Shown: piece after piece, positions 34,326-37,367 of the stretch
Layout of the letters: the number at the start of each line of letters is the position of its first letter
Numbering within the stretch: the stretch's first letter is position 1
Origin: Algoriphagus resistens
GTDB lineage: Bacteria; Bacteroidota; Bacteroidia; Cytophagales; Cyclobacteriaceae
Length of the DNA: 37,367 nucleotides
Assembly (NCBI RefSeq): GCF_001442615.1
Contig: NZ_LMXN01000024.1
Coordinates: forward strand, 1 to 37,367
Reading direction: 5' to 3'
Program-made: the position numbers and the translations under genes
Notes under the pieces: model-generated
What the model was told of the DNA's origin: nothing
Seen by the model: only the letters and a program-made list of their open reading frames with translations
Database searches by the model: none

Positions 34326-34453
34326 AACCACGAAGAAGTGATATGATTGTAGAGATGTATGTGGGATTGATTTAAACCGTGAGGCGGTGAAAGGATTATA
34401 GCAAATGCAAGGAGATGACAAACCTCAACCGCGAAGCAGTGACATGATCGTAA
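34326..34453. repeat. three 27-nt imperfect direct repeats, about 50 bp apart
   Basis: Units at 34326-34352, 34375-34401 and 34427-34453 share the pattern AACC-RYGARG-nnGTGA, then two variable bases and GAT-nnTA. Spacing is 49 and 52 bp. The spacers are not alike. They carry no palindrome and do not look like CRISPR (spacers only 22-25 nt, repeats diverged, no cas genes). Confidence 0.6.
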
Positions 34454-34530
34454 CCCCCGCCCCGGGAGTATATGGCAATTGCCGATTATCTCCTTATTAG
34501 CCCTTATCGATAAATGAAGGTTGTTTCATT

Positions 34531-34558
34531 GATACTTTTGGTTTCGACCAAAAGTATC
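34531..34558. repeat. perfect 12-bp hairpin with TTCG tetraloop
   Basis: GATACTTTTGGT at 34531-34542, TTCG, then ACCAAAAGTATC at 34547-34558: a perfect stem closed by a UUCG-type tetraloop when transcribed on the plus strand (CGAA on the minus). There is no following T run, so it is not a classic terminator. It may be a transcript-stabilising hairpin or part of a dispersed intergenic repeat. Confidence 0.65.
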
Positions 34559-34953
34559 CAAAAGCCATCATCAAAATAAAGCCCCTGCCGCTCAATGCCA
34601 TACGCGCTGGCCGGCTATTTTGACCTTCCTCCGCCTTATACACGATATATTTTACTAAGATGAAACCAATCCTTATGGCTATGTCCAATGCTTCAATTGA
34701 AATCCACTTTCGGTCGGAAAGATTTAAAATGAGTAGAAAATGTAGTCAAGGGAAAGTATGGTAGGTGCTTGACATCCTGATCAATTAGCAATAAAGCCAT
34801 TTGAGAGATAAGCTGGGGTTGAAGAACGGCGACGCAGTTGATTAATGCAGTTACTGGAGAAGCAGCATAACTTAAAATGCATAGTACAAAAAAGAGTCCC
34901 GAGCAATGCGAGGCCACTGAAAAAGTGGCTAAAACTGAAGGTAAATTTTTGAG

Positions 34954-34989
34954 AGCGACTAAGTCAATAAATATATTGACTTAGTCGCT
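34954..34989. terminator. perfect 16-bp terminator hairpin at left end of the IS1182 element
   Basis: AGCGACTAAGTCAATA at 34954-34969 pairs perfectly with TATTGACTTAGTCGCT at 34974-34989 around a 4-nt loop. It is followed by TTCTTTTTTA on the plus strand. It lies about 85 bp after the transposase stop. Confidence 0.8.
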
Positions 34990-35074
34990 TTCTTTTTTAT
35001 TCTCCAAATGCTTTCAGAAACTCTCTACAGAAACATATGTCCAGCTGATATTGATGATTTTCAACGATTTTAGG

Positions 35075-36510
35075 TTATTTGAGGGCCAGTTTCAATATCC
35101 TTTTAACATTTACGGTGAATAAAGCTATGGCAGCTTGCATTTCCATGTTATTTATCCCGTAAGCTATTGCCCTGCCAAACCCATGTGCGTTTTTTTAACT
35201 CTCCTTTTTTGGCTTCTATTTTATACCGTTCCCTTGCTTTTTCTTTGAAGTAGGTGATTCCTGAAACACCATCTGTTCTTATGAAGGTCAGATTTTATCG
35301 ATACTGAATACGGTTTTGTCTTTGACCCCTCTTTATAACTGCCGTCTTTTAACGGACACCTTTTGCATTTTTCGACATCAAAATAGTAGGTGTCTACCTG
35401 ATTTGTACCCACCTTCTTTTTCCCTTGTCTAGCCTTTCGTATGGCTAAATGCCGGCCGGGCATACAAACCAATCCGAGTCTTTATTGTAATCAAGTTTGT
35501 CTTCATCCTTCCTGGCTCCCTAAAGTGATTATGGGGTTAAGTTTGGCTACGATTTTAAGGTCTTGCTCTTTTGCAAGTTGGAAATTTTCTTTTCCAGAGT
35601 ATACTGCATCCCCGATAACGGTATCCAAGTCAAGCCCGTTTTCCCAGCTGATTTCAATGAGCTTGGGGAGTTGGGGGCCATCCCCTTTCTCCCCGGATGT
35701 TACCACCGCAGCTGTGATGATCCTCTCTTCGGTCATGGCCAAGTATGTTTTATACCCGAAAAAAGGACTGTCTGCTGACTTGTAGCCTACTTTGGCATCA
35801 ACATCTTTGGCTGATGTGATGTTCTCCCTGGTATCTTCAACGGTTTCCTTTAGTAGGTTTAATTTCTCTTTTATTCCCGGTATAGCGCTGATAATTTCAT
35901 CCTGGCCGATAACCCGTTCCAGCTCCTTACAATAAGCCAACTCCTTTTCCAGGTCATTATCCGTGTTCTTTTTTGGCATATGCTCTTTCCAGTCCTCTTC
36001 GTAAGTATAAATAGTTTTGCGAAGTAGCTTTGAGCGTTCTCTTAATACCGCTAATGCTGAAAATGGATTTGTTCTTGAATGGGTATGTGTGGCATCTACT
36101 ATGATCGATTTAGAGCGGATTACACCTTTTTCTATGGTAACAGAGACTGTTTTGTTGATCAGCAGGTTCAGCAAATCGGTGTCCTTTAACCGGAGCTTTC
36201 GGAACTTGGTCAAAGAACTTGGATTAATGACATCTTCTTCGGGAGACATTTCTAAAAAATATTTGAAGGTCATGTCATAAAGTGAGCGCTCAACAACATC
36301 GACATCTGACAGGGTATAGATGGTTTTGAGCAACAGATACTTAAACATCCGAATAGGACTTTGAGCCATCCGCCCGTTATTAGAGCAGTATTTACTAACT
36401 AACTCTTGGTGGACAAAACAAAAATCAATGATGTCATTAATCTTTCTAAGAAGGTTGTCCTTTGGGACTATCAAATCATAGATGGAACTGTATTGGCTGA
36501 ACTTAATCTT
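35075..36510 (-). pseudogene. IS1182 family transposase, several frameshifts
   Basis: The first part reads KFSQYSSIYDLIVPKDNLLR, GRMAQSPIRMFKYLLLKTIY, then the first catalytic site KSIIVDATHTHSRTNP, FFGYKTYLAMTEERII and DAVYSGKENFQLAKE, the DDE core of IS1182 enzymes. The initial ATG appears replaced by AAG (36508-36510). The frame breaks near 35500, again near 35450, and further shifts follow before the C-terminal HGFGRAIAYGINNMEMQAAI and VKRILKLALK, stop at 35075. The zinc-like CKRCPLKDG segment survives in a separate frame. Intact members have about 470 residues. Confidence 0.9.
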
Positions 36511-36562
36511 TTATTGATATAACAGCATGAAATTTAATTATTTATATATATAATAATATATT

Positions 36563-36601
36563 AAAAAAGGTGTAGAAAAGTAATTTTTCTACACCTTTTT
36601 T
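36563..36601. terminator. perfect 17-bp terminator hairpin at right end of the IS1182 element
   Basis: AAAAAAGGTGTAGAAAA at 36563-36579 and TTTTCTACACCTTTTTT at 36585-36601 form a perfect stem with a 5-nt loop and A/T runs on both sides, so it would stop transcription in both directions. It lies upstream of the transposase and downstream of the gene at 36680. Confidence 0.8.
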
Positions 36602-36679
36602 AATAACAATTCAGCACTAAAGGACTTTTTCAGTGGCCTCGAAAATCCGAGACTCTTTTTTGTACTTAAAATCAGTTAA

Positions 36680-37367
36680 CTATTTTTCCACAATCAATCG
36701 GTGCATCTGAGTTGCACCGGATTCTGTGGTGGTGGTCACCAGGTAGATACCGGCTGCGAGGTTATCAATCCTGATCGAGTACTTATTGCCGTTCTGCAAC
36801 TTACCCGGTTCGTATTTTTGAATTAGGCGGCCCCGTATATCGAATATGGCAATTTCCCCAATCTTGATACTGGAATCCATCATCTGCAGATTAACTATGG
36901 AGCTTGCCGGATTCGGATACATTTTAATGAAAGTCTCTCCAAATCCTGAATAAGAATTGAACCCTAACTCGTTGGAATGATTCACCTGTATGCTGATGGT
37001 TTCCTCGGTTACAATATCTCTGCTATCTCTTACTGTAACTTTCACTTTATGAGTTCCAGGAGCCATAAACACGTGACTTGCATTTTTCTCAGTAGAGACA
37101 AACCCATCACCGAAGTCATAGCTGTAGCTTAGGTTGCCATAATCCACACCCGTTAGGTCTCCCATAAAGTCAACTTTCAGCGGCCCGTCTCCTTCCATAG
37201 GGGAGGCAAGGATGGTTGGAGTTGCAAGAGTTCTGGCGTTTTCAGAAGAATTTGGACTTCCTTCTATAGCAATACCCGCTATGATGGAACGGCTTGTTGT
37301 AGCTGTTAGATCAATATTAAGAATTCCATCAAACACTGTAACATCTTCAATTGTGAAATAAGTGATG
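36680..37367 (-). CDS. malectin/PKD protein with type IX secretion sorting domain, C-terminal part
   Basis: The frame is open to the window edge, so this is the last 228 residues of a larger secreted protein. The visible part begins with the end of a malectin-like carbohydrate-binding domain (TYFTIEDVTVFDGILNIDL, then IIAGIAIEG). A PKD domain follows (MGDLTGVDYGNLSYSYDFGDG, then GTHKVKVTVRD). The last 80 or so residues are a Por secretion (type A) tail: MYPNPASSIVNLQM, IAIFDIRGRLIQKY and LAAGIYLVTTTTESG, ending RLIVEK. The GTG at 37336 is not a real start. Such proteins are exported by the type IX system and are often polysaccharide-binding or degrading enzymes. An IS1182 element lies 14 bp after its stop. 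Confidence 0.9.
   Translation of the reverse strand, partial: ITYFTIEDVTVFDGILNIDLTATTSRSIIAGIAIEGSPNSSENARTLATPTILASPMEGDGPLKVDFMGDLTGVDYGNLSYSYDFGDGFVSTEKNASHVFMAPGTHKVKVTVRDSRDIVTEETISIQVNHSNELGFNSYSGFGETFIKMYPNPASSIVNLQMMDSSIKIGEIAIFDIRGRLIQKYEPGKLQNGNKYSIRIDNLAAGIYLVTTTTESGATQMHRLIVEK

Larger units (their letters stand above)
33461..34883. other. 1.4-kb non-coding region upstream of the polysaccharide operon
   Basis: No gene is supported on either strand; short frames here have no recognisable content. Positions 33461-34000 probably form the promoter and leader of manC. Positions 34149-34560 are filled with small inverted repeats, a 27-nt repeat family and a perfect tetraloop hairpin, listed separately. 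Positions 34560-34883 hold nothing further that I recognise. Confidence 0.6.
34884..36665 (-). mobile_element. IS1182-family insertion sequence, inactivated
   Basis: A 1.78-kb element with terminal inverted repeats of about 40 bp: each end starts GTACAAAAAAGAGTC and, after a diverged stretch, continues CGAGGCCACTGAAAAAGT (left 34884-34925, right 36625-36665 on the minus strand). TTAAAAT occurs near both ends (34872, 36666) but on the left is 5 bp away from the repeat, so the duplication is uncertain. The inner ends carry terminator hairpins. The transposase is a pseudogene. Confidence 0.8.

Noticed and set aside
34326..34453. Possible CRISPR array
   Set aside because: Only three units, strongly diverged from each other, spacers of 22-25 nt, and no cas genes nearby.
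34212..34917. Three minus-strand frames of 63-74 codons upstream of the IS1182 element
   Set aside because: They run across repeats and the tetraloop hairpin and have no domain signature; they look like chance frames in repetitive DNA.

Overview
The window looks like chromosomal DNA of a member of the Bacteroidota, probably the Cytophagales (Cyclobacteriaceae-like). The indications are a SusC/SusD pair, a protein with a type IX secretion (Por) sorting tail, a MobA/MobB/MobC set of Bacteroidetes type, a TAnnTTTG-like -7 promoter box, several TTG/GTG starts, and no clear Shine-Dalgarno sequences. The assignment rests on protein-family recognition by eye; no search was run.

Region 1 (1-6567): the end of a small DUF6520-like protein converges on a three-gene minus-strand operon running TlpA-like thioredoxin protein, then SusC, then SusD, with 1-17 bp between genes. 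This is an outer-membrane uptake system. Region 2 (about 7200-14300) looks like a decaying mobilizable insertion. It holds an XRE regulator with a palindromic operator candidate, a remnant of a type I restriction HsdR C-terminus, a small GIY-YIG/T5orf172-like gene cut by an IS1380-family element (15/17 bp inverted repeats, TTAAA target duplication, reading frame restorable in silico), and mobC-mobB-mobA. Region 3 (about 14467-16263) is a wrecked sulfate-activation locus: cysD fused by deletion to the end of cysN, each with a nonsense codon, followed by a near-intact cysQ.

Region 4 (16411-33460) is a Wzx/Wzy-type exopolysaccharide or capsule locus, all on the minus strand except an inserted stretch. 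Conserved ends (manC, tviB-like dehydrogenase, wecB; wecG, second epimerase, wzi, wecA) enclose a very AT-rich variable core: wzy, wzx, pyruvyl transferase, glycosyltransferase and acyltransferase. Between wecA and wzi lie a decayed second copy of the wzi 3' end, a secreted beta-helix protein and a defective IS, suggesting that the cluster was exchanged. The genes would make UDP-ManNAc and UDP-ManNAcA-like sugars and GDP-mannose, start chains on undecaprenyl phosphate (WecA, WecG), decorate them with acyl and pyruvyl groups, flip and polymerise them, and place the product at the outer membrane (Wzi).

Region 5 (33461-37367): a 1.4-kb non-coding stretch with a promoter candidate, hairpins and a family of 27-nt repeats; then a dead IS1182-family element insulated by two perfect terminator hairpins; then the 3' end of a malectin/PKD/type IX-sorted protein. 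No tRNA, rRNA or CRISPR array was seen.
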